From JACQHM01 sp964535215 (GTDB taxonomy: Bacteria; Methylomirabilota; Methylomirabilia; Methylomirabilales; JACQHM01): DNA of 7,117 bases. The notes beneath the pieces are model-generated. The model ran no database searches. It had not been told where the DNA came from and was given only the letters and a program-made list of their open reading frames with translations. The position numbers were made by a program, and so were the translations under genes. Below, in pieces: positions 1-6,778 of the stretch. The first letter of the stretch is position 1, and every line of letters begins with the position of its first letter. The stretch lies in contig CAZHST010000095.1 in the NCBI GenBank assembly GCA_964535215.1, positions 1 through 7,117 on the forward strand. Direction: 5' to 3'.

Positions 1-138
1 CGGTCTAAGGAGATGGCGGATGACCGCCTGGTGCAGGAGGCGCTGGAGACCGTCAGGCAGGATCTTCAGGATGAGTTGTCTAAGATTCAGGAGGTGGAAC
101 CGTTCGACCGGATTCGGGGCATTCAGGTCATGGCATAA
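1..138 (+). CDS. C-terminal end of an unrecognised protein (5' partial)
   Basis: An open frame from base 1 ends at TAA (136-138) and gives the last 45 residues of a protein whose start lies outside the window. The piece is highly charged and looks helical (many Glu, Asp, Gln and Arg, with leucines spaced as in an amphipathic helix) and ends IRGIQVMA. I recognise no family. It lies 25 bases upstream of the RNA polymerase gene on the same strand, with no terminator between, so it may belong to the same transcript. The claim that it is coding rests on the open frame, its tight spacing to the next ribosome binding site and its codon use, which resembles the genes downstream. Confidence 0.6.
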   Translation, partial: RSKEMADDRLVQEALETVRQDLQDELSKIQEVEPFDRIRGIQVMA

Positions 139-163
139 CCAAACGGAGGCTTAAAGGAGCTCG

Positions 164-3100
164 ATGGGGAACCCCCAGGCTCACTATCTTGCCCTTCTAC
201 AATCACTCCTAGAGGGCTACAAAGCTCATGGGTTTGAGCTGGTCCGCTTCTTCCCTCCTCCGTTGAGTGAGGAGGAGTGCTTCACCCGTGGCCTCTCGTT
301 CCTCGGGGTGGCGACGCTGAAGCTACGGGGGGAGGAGCTGCTCTACCGCTTTCCCTATCCGACGAAGTGGGGGACCTTCATTCTCTGGGGGCGAGAGTAC
401 GGCCCGACACTCAAGGCGCTCTGGGCCCGGGAGGAGGACGCGGACCGGTCCCCGGATCTGGCGCGGTTTCAGATCTGGCCGGCCGAACTGGCCCGGGTTC
501 GAAGCGTCTTAAACGCCTTTCGTCATGCCGGGGAAGAGGCGAAAAAAGGGACCGGAGGCCGAGGCCGCCCCCCGGCTCCTCTTTCCGCCGTCGAGCTGGA
601 GGGACAGCTCAACCTCCTGGCCTTCCCCCATCTTTTTCCTCTTGACCAGACGAATCCCCTGGCCGAGGTGGCCGATTCCCGGAAGATCTTCTTCCCCGGT
701 GGCGCCCATGCTCCTCTTGAGTGGCGCACCCTCCATGAGAGCCACCGAAGGAAGCTTTGCCCGCTGGAGACACCGGAGACGGAGGATATCGGTCTCCGCC
801 GCTTCCTGGCCCGGGAGGCCCACCTTGTTCGGCGTGGAGGAGAGGAGTTGGCCATCCAGGCTGCCCCCACCAATCGGGGGGCGATGCTCGGGCTCTCTGT
901 CTCCCTCGTCCCCTTCCTCCAGCATACCGACGGCGCCCGGGCCATGATGGGGGGGAAGAACTGGAAGCAGGCGTTACCGCTTCTGGAGCCGGAGCTCCCC
1001 CTGGTAAAAACAGGATGGGAGCGGCGGGTGGCCGAGGCCTCCGGACGGCTGGTGGTGGCAAAAGCCGCCGGAACAGTGGAGAGCGTCACCGATCGGGCGA
1101 TTGTCGTCCGCCGACCGAATGGGCAGGAAGACCGATATCCCCTGATACCTCTCTATCCCTCCAGTGCTGATACCCCCCTTCAGCATCAGGTCCGGGTCAG
1201 GCCTGGTAAACCGGTCAAGGCCGGACAAGTCTTAGCCAACTGGCCCGGCATCCTGGATGGGGAACTCGCGGTCGGCCGGAATGTTCTCGTGGCCTATCTC
1301 CCCTTCTTCGGCTACACCTTCGAGGACGGGATCGTGGTGAGCGAGTCGCTGGCCCAAAACTTCACCTCCCGTCACCTCTATGAGTACATCCTGGAACTGC
1401 GACCCGGGGAGACGTTTACGGCAGAAGCTCAGAGGACGGAGCGCCACCGCCTGACGAAGGCCGGGGTAATTCAGGAGAAGGTCGGGATCGCCCAGGGAGA
1501 GCTTCTGGCCCGGAAGCGGAGGAAAGATGGGCAGTTCGAAGATCTGCGGTACGACAAATCCTTCCCCGGCACAGTTGTCAAGGCTGACATCAGGGGGAAT
1601 CAGGCGGTGGTCTGGGTGGAAGCCCTCCGCCCCTTAGAGGTCGGGGATAAGCTGACCGGACGACATGGCAACAAGGGAGTCGTGGCCAAGATCCTCCCTG
1701 ATGCCGGGATGCCTTTTTTCCAGGTCAAAGGCCGGACGTATCGAGTGGAGGCGATCCTAAGTCCCATGGGGGTCGTCTCCCGGATGAACCTCGGCCAGCT
1801 TCTCGAGACCCACTACGGCTGGGTGGCCAAGGCGGGGCGGCTTCAGGATCCGACGGTGGGGGACCCATTCCGGCCGGTCGAGTTGGAAAAGTTGAAGCGG
1901 CTCCTGGAGGAGGCCGGCCTCCCGGAAGGGAAGGCTGAGCTGTTCATCCGGCGAGGGGGGAACGAAGTGTCCCTGGGTCGTGTGGTGGTCGGGTACCAGT
2001 ATCTGGCGAAGCTGAACCATCTGGCCCGGGACAAATTCCACGTCCGCCTGGGCGGGGAGGGGGAGCGGTATGCGGTCGCCACGGAGCAGCCGGTGAAAGG
2101 GAAGCGGCTCGGGGGCGGCCAGCGGCTCGGGGAGATGGAGGTCTGGGCGCTTCTTGCCCACGGGGCGTTCGGGATCCTGGAGGAGCTGCTGACGGCCAAA
2201 TCCGACGACCTCCTTGGTCGGAAGGTGCTCGAGCTGACGCGTCGCCCCTCCTTCCGCGGCTTCCCGGACGAGGTCTTCCGGGGCTTTCCCGAGACCCTGC
2301 GGGCCCTCCGGTACTTCCTCCGGGGGCTTGGGTTGGAGCTCGAGTTTCTGAAAACCGACGGGCAGGAGGCGAAGACGATCGAAGGGCTAGAACGGGTCCG
2401 ATTGCGCCAGGCCACGCCCGCGGAGATCCGGAGCTGGTCGAAGGGGGAGGTCGAACAGCTCAAGGATCTCGATGACGAAGCGATCTTTGGGAAGAACCGG
2501 AAGGAGCACCGAGAACGGATGGGCCATCTCGAGCTGGCTATGCCGCTTCCTCATCCGCTGTTCCTCGAAGGGGAGGAGGATGAGCTGAAGGAAAGGAAGG
2601 CCCAGGGGAAGGAAGTATGGGAGCCCATCGAGGAGTGGAGGACACGCTTCAACCATTTGCTCAAGCAGGGTAAGCCGCTTACTATTATTCCCGTCATCCC
2701 CCTGGCCTATCGGCCCGATCCCGAAGAGGGAACCCATCACCTGAACCGGCTTTACCGAGAGCTGGTCCTCGCGAACCTTGCGTTGAAACATGCAATGAAA
2801 GGGGAAAACCCTCAGGCCCCCCAGCTCTCGTGGAAGCTTTACCGGCTCTATCGGGCGGTCAAACGCCTCTTCCTTGAAGGATATGAGCACCCCCCTATTT
2901 ACTCCATCCTCGACCATTTGGAGGGCAAACGAGGCCTCCTCCGGAGATTCCTTCTGGGCAAACGGCAGGACTTCTCCGGCCGGGCGGTCATCGTCCCTGA
3001 TCCGGAGCTGTCCCTCGATGAGTGTGGCATCCCGTTGGCGATGGGCGTTCGGCTCCTCTCGGGAGCCGTGAGGAGACAGCTTGAAGAAGACGGGGTCACC

Positions 3101-4855
3101 GGGGCCAAAGGGGTGATCGCGCAAGCCCTGGCCGGCTCACAGCCTGAGCGGCAGCCGGTGAAGACCGCCCTGGAGAAGGTCATTGCGAAGCATGACCTCC
3201 TCGTCCTCCTCAACCGCCAGCCGACCCTTCACAAGTACAATCTCCTGGCCTTCCGGCCCCGGATCCGGGATGACTTTGCCATCGCCATCCCACCGTTGGT
3301 CTGCGGCGGCTTTAACGCCGACTTCGACGGCGACACGATGGCCCTCTACCTTCCGCTCACCAAGAAAGCCCAGGAAGAGGCAAAGGAGCTTCTTCCCAGT
3401 CGCCATCTGTTTAAGGCAGCCAATGGCGACCTGCTCCTCCACCTCACCCAGGATTTCGTCCTGGGGGCGTTTCTCCTCTCTCAGAAACCAGCCGGGCGGT
3501 CTGTCTTAAAAGGAGTACTGGATGGTCCGGTCAAAAGGGATCTCCCGAAGAAGGAGCTCATCGACCGGGTCTCCACTATGGTCCGGTCGAAACCTCCAAA
3601 GGAGGTCATCGAAAAGCTGAAAGCTCTGCAAGCCCTGACCTTCGAAGCGGCGACCACAGGGCAGGCCAGTTTCAGCTTCTTCGACATCCAGGCGATCGCC
3701 CTGCCTCCGAAGACTCGGACCCGTTTGATCAAGAAGTTTCAGGGGAAAGAAGCCCTCCCGCAGCTTCGGCAACGCCTGATGAAGGGGAGCCCGGACGAGA
3801 ACGAGGTGAAGCGGCGGGTGGTCGAGGAGGCCGAGAAGCGGCTTGAGGAGATCGAGTCGGCCGTGTGGGCCAAGCTGGCCCAACATCCTCAAAACCCCTT
3901 TGCCCGTTACTTCCTCTCCGGTGCCAGGGGTGATAAGAGACAGCTCCGCCAGATCGCCGGGCTGATCGGGTACGTGTTTCGCGAGGATGGGACCCCGATG
4001 GATCAGTTGCTCACCGGCTGTTTTGCCGAAGGGCTCTCGGAAGATGACTATTGGGCCCTCTGCCATTCGACCCGCCGGACGATGCTCGACAAGAAGCTGG
4101 GGGTGGCAGAAGCCGGGGCGCTTACCCGGGATTTGATCGAGGGGGCCTATGAGCTGACGATCGTGGCTGAGGATTGCGGGACCCAGGAGGGGATCAGGTT
4201 TAACCCTCAGCTCTTCAAGGACAAGTTTCAATGGGCAGTGGACGGGAGGGTCAGGGTTGATGGGACCTTGTTGGACGAATCTGTGCTTAAAAAAAGGAGG
4301 GTGGCTCTCCTCCGCTCCCCCCTGACCTGCCACGCCAACGGGGGGATCTGCCAGCGCTGCTACGGCCGTGACAGGTCAACGGGGGATTGGCCGCCTCTTG
4401 GGACGCTCGTCGGGATCCTGGCCGGCCAGTCGGTGGGGGAGCAGGGGACCCAGCTTTCGATGCGGACTTTTCATACCGGCGGCCGCGCCCTCCCTATTGA
4501 TGAGGTCAGCCGGCTGTTTGCCAGGGGAGAGCTGGCAGAGGAGATGACCTTAAACAGGGTGTATCAAGAGCGAGGGCTCCAAGGGGTGTTCGACGAGGTG
4601 ATCCCCCGGATGCTTGAGACCTACAAGACGGCTGTTGCCCCTGTCCATTTCGAGGTGCTGCTTAGGGCCATGCTTCAGGGAGGCGAAGTGAAGGGTCTTC
4701 AGGCGGTCGCTTTGGATTGGAAGAGAAGGGGTTTCCTGGCCGCTGCTTCGTACCGGGAGCTGAAACGGCTCTTACAAGAAGCTGTTAAGACCGGTGATGT
4801 GGTGGATCAGCTTACTTCACCTAAGGCTCGGGTGATGGTGGGGGGCAAATTATAG
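164..4855 (+). CDS. Compact single-chain RNA polymerase, beta-beta' fusion
   Basis: DNA-directed RNA polymerase core with both catalytic double-psi barrels in one 1563-residue chain; an E. coli beta plus beta' pair is about 2750. Beta half (about 1-740): fork/Rif region DQTNPLAEV (161-169), CPLETPE (199-205), GYTFEDGIVVSE (383-394), GDKLTGRHGNKGV with K496 and K504 matching E. coli K1065 and K1073, SPMGVVSRMN, and GQRLGEMEVWAL (652-663). Beta' half (about 745-1563): IRSWSKGEV (755-763), RERMGHLELA, a clamp-helix-like segment (857-907), LLGKRQDFSGRAVIV (930-944), NRQPTLHK, the Mg-binding NADFDGD (1051-1057), a bridge helix (about 1290-1327), zinc ligands C1338, C1389, C1396 and C1399, trigger helix GTQLSMRTFHTGG (1428-1440), and a C-terminal AAASYRE..L segment. 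Reduced or absent: most of the beta N-terminus, the flap tip, beta' zinc site 1, SI3 and much of the jaw. No alpha gene is in view. ATG 164 follows AAAGGAG (153-159). No internal start is evident at the beta/beta' junction, so the fusion looks genuine. Confidence 0.96.
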   Translation: MGNPQAHYLALLQSLLEGYKAHGFELVRFFPPPLSEEECFTRGLSFLGVATLKLRGEELLYRFPYPTKWGTFILWGREYGPTLKALWAREEDADRSPDLARFQIWPAELARVRSVLNAFRHAGEEAKKGTGGRGRPPAPLSAVELEGQLNLLAFPHLFPLDQTNPLAEVADSRKIFFPGGAHAPLEWRTLHESHRRKLCPLETPETEDIGLRRFLAREAHLVRRGGEELAIQAAPTNRGAMLGLSVSLVPFLQHTDGARAMMGGKNWKQALPLLEPELPLVKTGWERRVAEASGRLVVAKAAGTVESVTDRAIVVRRPNGQEDRYPLIPLYPSSADTPLQHQVRVRPGKPVKAGQVLANWPGILDGELAVGRNVLVAYLPFFGYTFEDGIVVSESLAQNFTSRHLYEYILELRPGETFTAEAQRTERHRLTKAGVIQEKVGIAQGELLARKRRKDGQFEDLRYDKSFPGTVVKADIRGNQAVVWVEALRPLEVGDKLTGRHGNKGVVAKILPDAGMPFFQVKGRTYRVEAILSPMGVVSRMNLGQLLETHYGWVAKAGRLQDPTVGDPFRPVELEKLKRLLEEAGLPEGKAELFIRRGGNEVSLGRVVVGYQYLAKLNHLARDKFHVRLGGEGERYAVATEQPVKGKRLGGGQRLGEMEVWALLAHGAFGILEELLTAKSDDLLGRKVLELTRRPSFRGFPDEVFRGFPETLRALRYFLRGLGLELEFLKTDGQEAKTIEGLERVRLRQATPAEIRSWSKGEVEQLKDLDDEAIFGKNRKEHRERMGHLELAMPLPHPLFLEGEEDELKERKAQGKEVWEPIEEWRTRFNHLLKQGKPLTIIPVIPLAYRPDPEEGTHHLNRLYRELVLANLALKHAMKGENPQAPQLSWKLYRLYRAVKRLFLEGYEHPPIYSILDHLEGKRGLLRRFLLGKRQDFSGRAVIVPDPELSLDECGIPLAMGVRLLSGAVRRQLEEDGVTGAKGVIAQALAGSQPERQPVKTALEKVIAKHDLLVLLNRQPTLHKYNLLAFRPRIRDDFAIAIPPLVCGGFNADFDGDTMALYLPLTKKAQEEAKELLPSRHLFKAANGDLLLHLTQDFVLGAFLLSQKPAGRSVLKGVLDGPVKRDLPKKELIDRVSTMVRSKPPKEVIEKLKALQALTFEAATTGQASFSFFDIQAIALPPKTRTRLIKKFQGKEALPQLRQRLMKGSPDENEVKRRVVEEAEKRLEEIESAVWAKLAQHPQNPFARYFLSGARGDKRQLRQIAGLIGYVFREDGTPMDQLLTGCFAEGLSEDDYWALCHSTRRTMLDKKLGVAEAGALTRDLIEGAYELTIVAEDCGTQEGIRFNPQLFKDKFQWAVDGRVRVDGTLLDESVLKKRRVALLRSPLTCHANGGICQRCYGRDRSTGDWPPLGTLVGILAGQSVGEQGTQLSMRTFHTGGRALPIDEVSRLFARGELAEEMTLNRVYQERGLQGVFDEVIPRMLETYKTAVAPVHFEVLLRAMLQGGEVKGLQAVALDWKRRGFLAAASYRELKRLLQEAVKTGDVVDQLTSPKARVMVGGKL

Positions 4856-4881
4856 AGAGGGGCAGAGCAGGAGAAGGGACA

Positions 4882-5832
4882 ATGGCTCAAAGACAGAAAC
4901 CGAAGCAGGAACAAAGAGAGAAACAGAAGCCTAAGCCGAAGCAAAAGCCTAAGCCTCCAGTTAATATTCATGACCTCCCTCTTGATCCCGTGGTGGAGAA
5001 CTCGGCCCCCGACGAGGAGGAACCGAACCGCGACTCCCCGGTGGAGCTGTCACAGGATGAGGACTTTGAAGAAGGGGAGCGGGACCGCTATCTCGATCAG
5101 GTCCTTGAGGGGGAGGCTGTTAGAGCCCGGCGGCCCCGGGCCCACTTGGCCATTGTAGCCCTGGGAGGAAATCAGAAAGAGGAGCTTGGAATCACCGTTC
5201 AAGGCCTCGGGCAACCCTTCATCGGCGATTTGAGGGGGCAGATTGCTGAAAAGGCGCGGCTTCTAAAGACGATCGGACGGGAGCTTCTCACTCAATATCA
5301 AGGGGAGCTTCGTGGACTCTTGGCCGGCGAGCAGATTGCCATCGGAGGCCGCCTGGTCCAAACCAGGCTGGCAGAACAGCTTGGTCCACGTTCCGAACAG
5401 AGCTCAGATCGGGAGAAATCAATTAACGTTAGCACCTGGAGGACGCGGATCAGTAAAGCGGTCAGGAACGAATGGGTCGAGCTGCCGGATGGCCAGGTGG
5501 TACCACTTCGCATATTCTTCCGTTCCACGACGGGCCCCGCTGCTCGAGAAGAGGAGCGGGAGCTGCTCCAGTTTCTGAGCGAGCATCCGGCCTGGAAGCC
5601 CACGGAGCTGGCCAAAGCATATTTAAAATCGCACGGGGTGCCGCCGGGCCAGCGTCGGGTGGAGGACCGATACCGGAAGGCCTTTGAACGGCTGAAGAAA
5701 GGCCTCCTTCAGCGGATCAGGCAGGAACCGCAGAGAGGGGATCAGGACCTGGCGGAGCGCTATCTGGCCCGACGTGGGCTTCCAGCGAATGATAAGGCGT
5801 TGACTATCCGGATCTTCCAGGCCTTGCGGAGG
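4882..5832 (+). CDS. Divergent sigma-54 (RpoN)-like factor, 3' end lost in assembly gap
   Basis: Probable promoter-specificity subunit for the polymerase encoded 26 bases upstream; ATG 4882 follows AGGAG (4869-4873). Of 317 visible residues, 5-25 are Lys/Pro/Gln-rich and 43-78 acidic like RpoN Region II. Residues 113-131 (FIGDLRGQIAEKARLLKTI) resemble the RpoN stretch QFIRxxLxxAxWLIKSL at the end of the core-binding region. Residues 158-213 match the DNA-binding HTH and what follows: VSTWRTRISKAV for HESTVSRVTANK, then W-V-E-L-P-D-G-(4)-L-R-I-F-F for Y-x-x-T-P-R-G-(3)-L-K-Y-F-F, with about 11 extra residues before the recognition helix. Residues 221-271 match the C-terminal domain, with RRVEDRYRK (258-266) in place of the RpoN box RRTVAKYRE. 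The glutamine-rich Region I and most of the core-binding domain are missing. The frame continues at least 50 residues past the RpoN box, where normal RpoN ends, and 289-317 resemble 242-270. It may be fused to the AAA+ domain beyond the gap. Any continuous frame drawn through the N run is an artefact. Confidence 0.8.
4891..4956 (+). repeat. Low-complexity Lys/Pro/Gln-rich coding repeat
   Basis: Imperfect tandem repeats of AAGCCTAAGCC/AAGCAAAAG type encode KQKPKPKQKPKP-like sequence at the N-terminus of the sigma-54-like protein. The segment is strongly basic and disordered and occupies the place where RpoN normally has its hydrophobic, glutamine-rich Region I. It could contact nucleic acid or the polymerase non-specifically; that is inference. 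Repeat number may vary between relatives. Confidence 0.7.
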
Positions 5833-5932
5833 NNNNNNNNNNNNNNNNNNNNNNNNNNNNNNNNNNNNNNNNNNNNNNNNNNNNNNNNNNNNNNNNNNNN
5901 NNNNNNNNNNNNNNNNNNNNNNNNNNNNNNNN
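5833..5932. other. Assembly gap (100 N)
   Basis: Exactly 100 undetermined bases, the conventional size for a join of unknown length. It removes the 3' end of the sigma-54-like gene and the first part of the AAA+ domain (about 20-30 residues before Walker A, by comparison with the family). With the length as written, the two flanking frames do not match: they would be continuous only if the real gap is 2 modulo 3 bases long. The drawn length therefore says nothing about whether one or two genes are present. Confidence 0.99.
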
Positions 5933-5933
5933 A

Positions 5934-6644
5934 AAGGACTTCATCCCCAAGCCCCAGCCGATTCTCCTGGAGGGAGAGACGGGGGTGGGGAAGACCGTCA
6001 TCGCCGGGTGGATCCACCGGTACCTGTCGGCTTCGAATCCAACCCACGTTATCCCGTTCCAGCGGATCTCCACGGTGAACATCGGGAAGGACGTGCTGGA
6101 AGCTGAACTCTTTGGCGTTATTCCCGGGACCTTCACCGATGCGGTCCCCCGGCCGGGACGGCTGCTGTTGGCGTGGGGCGGGGTCGTGTTCCTCGACGAG
6201 ATCGGCGATCTGCCGCCGGAAATCCAGGCCAAGTTCCTCGTCTATCTGGACGAACTGGAGTTTCTCCCGAGTGGCTGGCCCTACTCCTGGAAGGTTTTCT
6301 CGCCGGTCTACCTCATCGCCGCCACCAATAAGAACCTCAAGCAGGCGATGGAGGCTGGAACATTCCGGCGGGACCTTTACCACCGCTTTCCGTACAAGCT
6401 CCGGGTCCCCTCCCTCCGGGAGCGGCGGAGCGACCTCCGCCCGCTGATCGATCTTGTTCTTCAGGATCCGGCTTTCAATCCTGGAGGATGGGTGAAGGAG
6501 ATCAGCCTGGGGGCCATCGCCCGTCTCGAAGCCTATGACTTCCCCGGCAACTTCCGGGAGCTGGAGTCGATCCTGGCCCGGGCCGTCTTCCGGGCGATGC
6601 AGGCTGGACGACAAAGTCTCTTAGAGGAGGATCTGGAGCTCTGA
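5934..6644 (+). CDS. Sigma-54-activator-type AAA+ ATPase without HTH, 5' end lost in gap
   Basis: ATPase of the bacterial enhancer-binding-protein class (NtrC/PspF family), which uses ATP to remodel a closed sigma-54 promoter complex. Of the 236 visible residues, numbered from the first codon after the gap: Walker A GETGVGKT (14-21), the sigma-54-contact loop region AELFGVIPGTFTDA (57-70), Walker B VVFLDE (84-89), sensor I ATN (130-132), FRRDLYHRF with the arginine-finger positions (144-152), LRERRSDL (161-168), and sensor II FPGNFREL (203-210). The contact loop reads GTFTDA instead of GAFTGA. It keeps Phe and Thr but has Thr for Ala and Asp for the second Gly. The protein ends EEDLEL right after the AAA+ lid, so the usual C-terminal Fis-type HTH is absent. 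The true start is in the gap; GTG 5985 lies inside Walker A and is not a start. It is the last gene before the terminator and is either co-transcribed with or fused to the sigma-54-like protein. Confidence 0.92.
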   Translation, partial: KDFIPKPQPILLEGETGVGKTVIAGWIHRYLSASNPTHVIPFQRISTVNIGKDVLEAELFGVIPGTFTDAVPRPGRLLLAWGGVVFLDEIGDLPPEIQAKFLVYLDELEFLPSGWPYSWKVFSPVYLIAATNKNLKQAMEAGTFRRDLYHRFPYKLRVPSLRERRSDLRPLIDLVLQDPAFNPGGWVKEISLGAIARLEAYDFPGNFRELESILARAVFRAMQAGRQSLLEEDLEL

Positions 6645-6677
6645 CCGCCTAAATTCATCCTGCGCATAAGCTCGGTT

Positions 6678-6716
6678 AGGGCCGCCTGAGAGCCCATCAG
6701 GCGGCCTTTCTGTTTC
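6678..6716 (+). terminator. Intrinsic terminator of the polymerase operon
   Basis: A perfect 10-bp GC-rich stem, GGCCGCCTGA (6680-6689) pairing with TCAGGCGGCC (6697-6706), has a 7-base loop and is followed by the T-rich tract TTTCTGTTT. It begins about 35 bases after the AAA+ stop and closes the polymerase / sigma-54-like / AAA+ unit. Confidence 0.9.
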
Positions 6717-6754
6717 CTGGGGATTCGAGGATGGCGACGATCCAGGTTTAGGAG

Positions 6755-6771
6755 TGGACAAGTTATCGCTT
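6755..6771 (+). promoter_or_regulatory. Candidate -24/-12 (sigma-54-type) promoter element
   Basis: TGGACAAGTTATCGCTT has GG and GC separated by exactly 10 bases, the invariant core of sigma-54 promoters (consensus TGGCACG-N4-TTGCW), with T before GG and CGCT at the -12 side. It is followed by the AT-rich TTAAAAATATT, suited to melting, and would put the transcript start near 6780. No convincing sigma-70 -35/-10 pair is visible in the same stretch. GG-N10-GC is expected about once by chance in a GC-rich region this size, and a second one falls inside the terminator at 6680-6693. The call is therefore tentative. Confidence 0.3.
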
Positions 6772-6778
6772 AAAAATA

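Noticed and set aside
131..163. TGGCA just before the polymerase gene as a -24 element
   Set aside because: No GC falls at the required 10-base spacing after GG, and the sequence overlaps the end of the upstream coding region.
2380..2530. Possible internal start producing a separate beta' protein
   Set aside because: No in-frame start with a convincing ribosome binding site lies before the first beta' motif. The first in-frame Met after the junction (residue 786) is inside RERMGHLELA.
4288..4313. A7 run followed by GGAGG and a small GGAGG/CCTCC hairpin, resembling a programmed frameshift or slippage site
   Set aside because: The zero frame continues directly into zinc site 2 and the trigger helix, so no frame change is needed. 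The SD-like motif lies downstream of the run, not upstream as in dnaX-type sites, and A7 is short for transcriptional slippage.
3506..4333. Long reverse-strand open frame of 275 codons, and similar ones at 2387-3124 and 5760-6614
   Set aside because: Each lies opposite strongly conserved polymerase or AAA+ coding sequence in GC-rich DNA and shows no recognisable motif; they are shadows.
4882..6078. A continuous 398-codon frame running through the N run
   Set aside because: The part after the gap is the AAA+ gene read in the wrong frame (Ser/Arg/Pro-rich shadow). The frame is kept open only by undetermined bases of unknown number.
6680..6693. Another GG-N10-GC match
   Set aside because: It is part of the terminator stem and loop, shows no other promoter feature, and illustrates how often the pattern arises by chance here.
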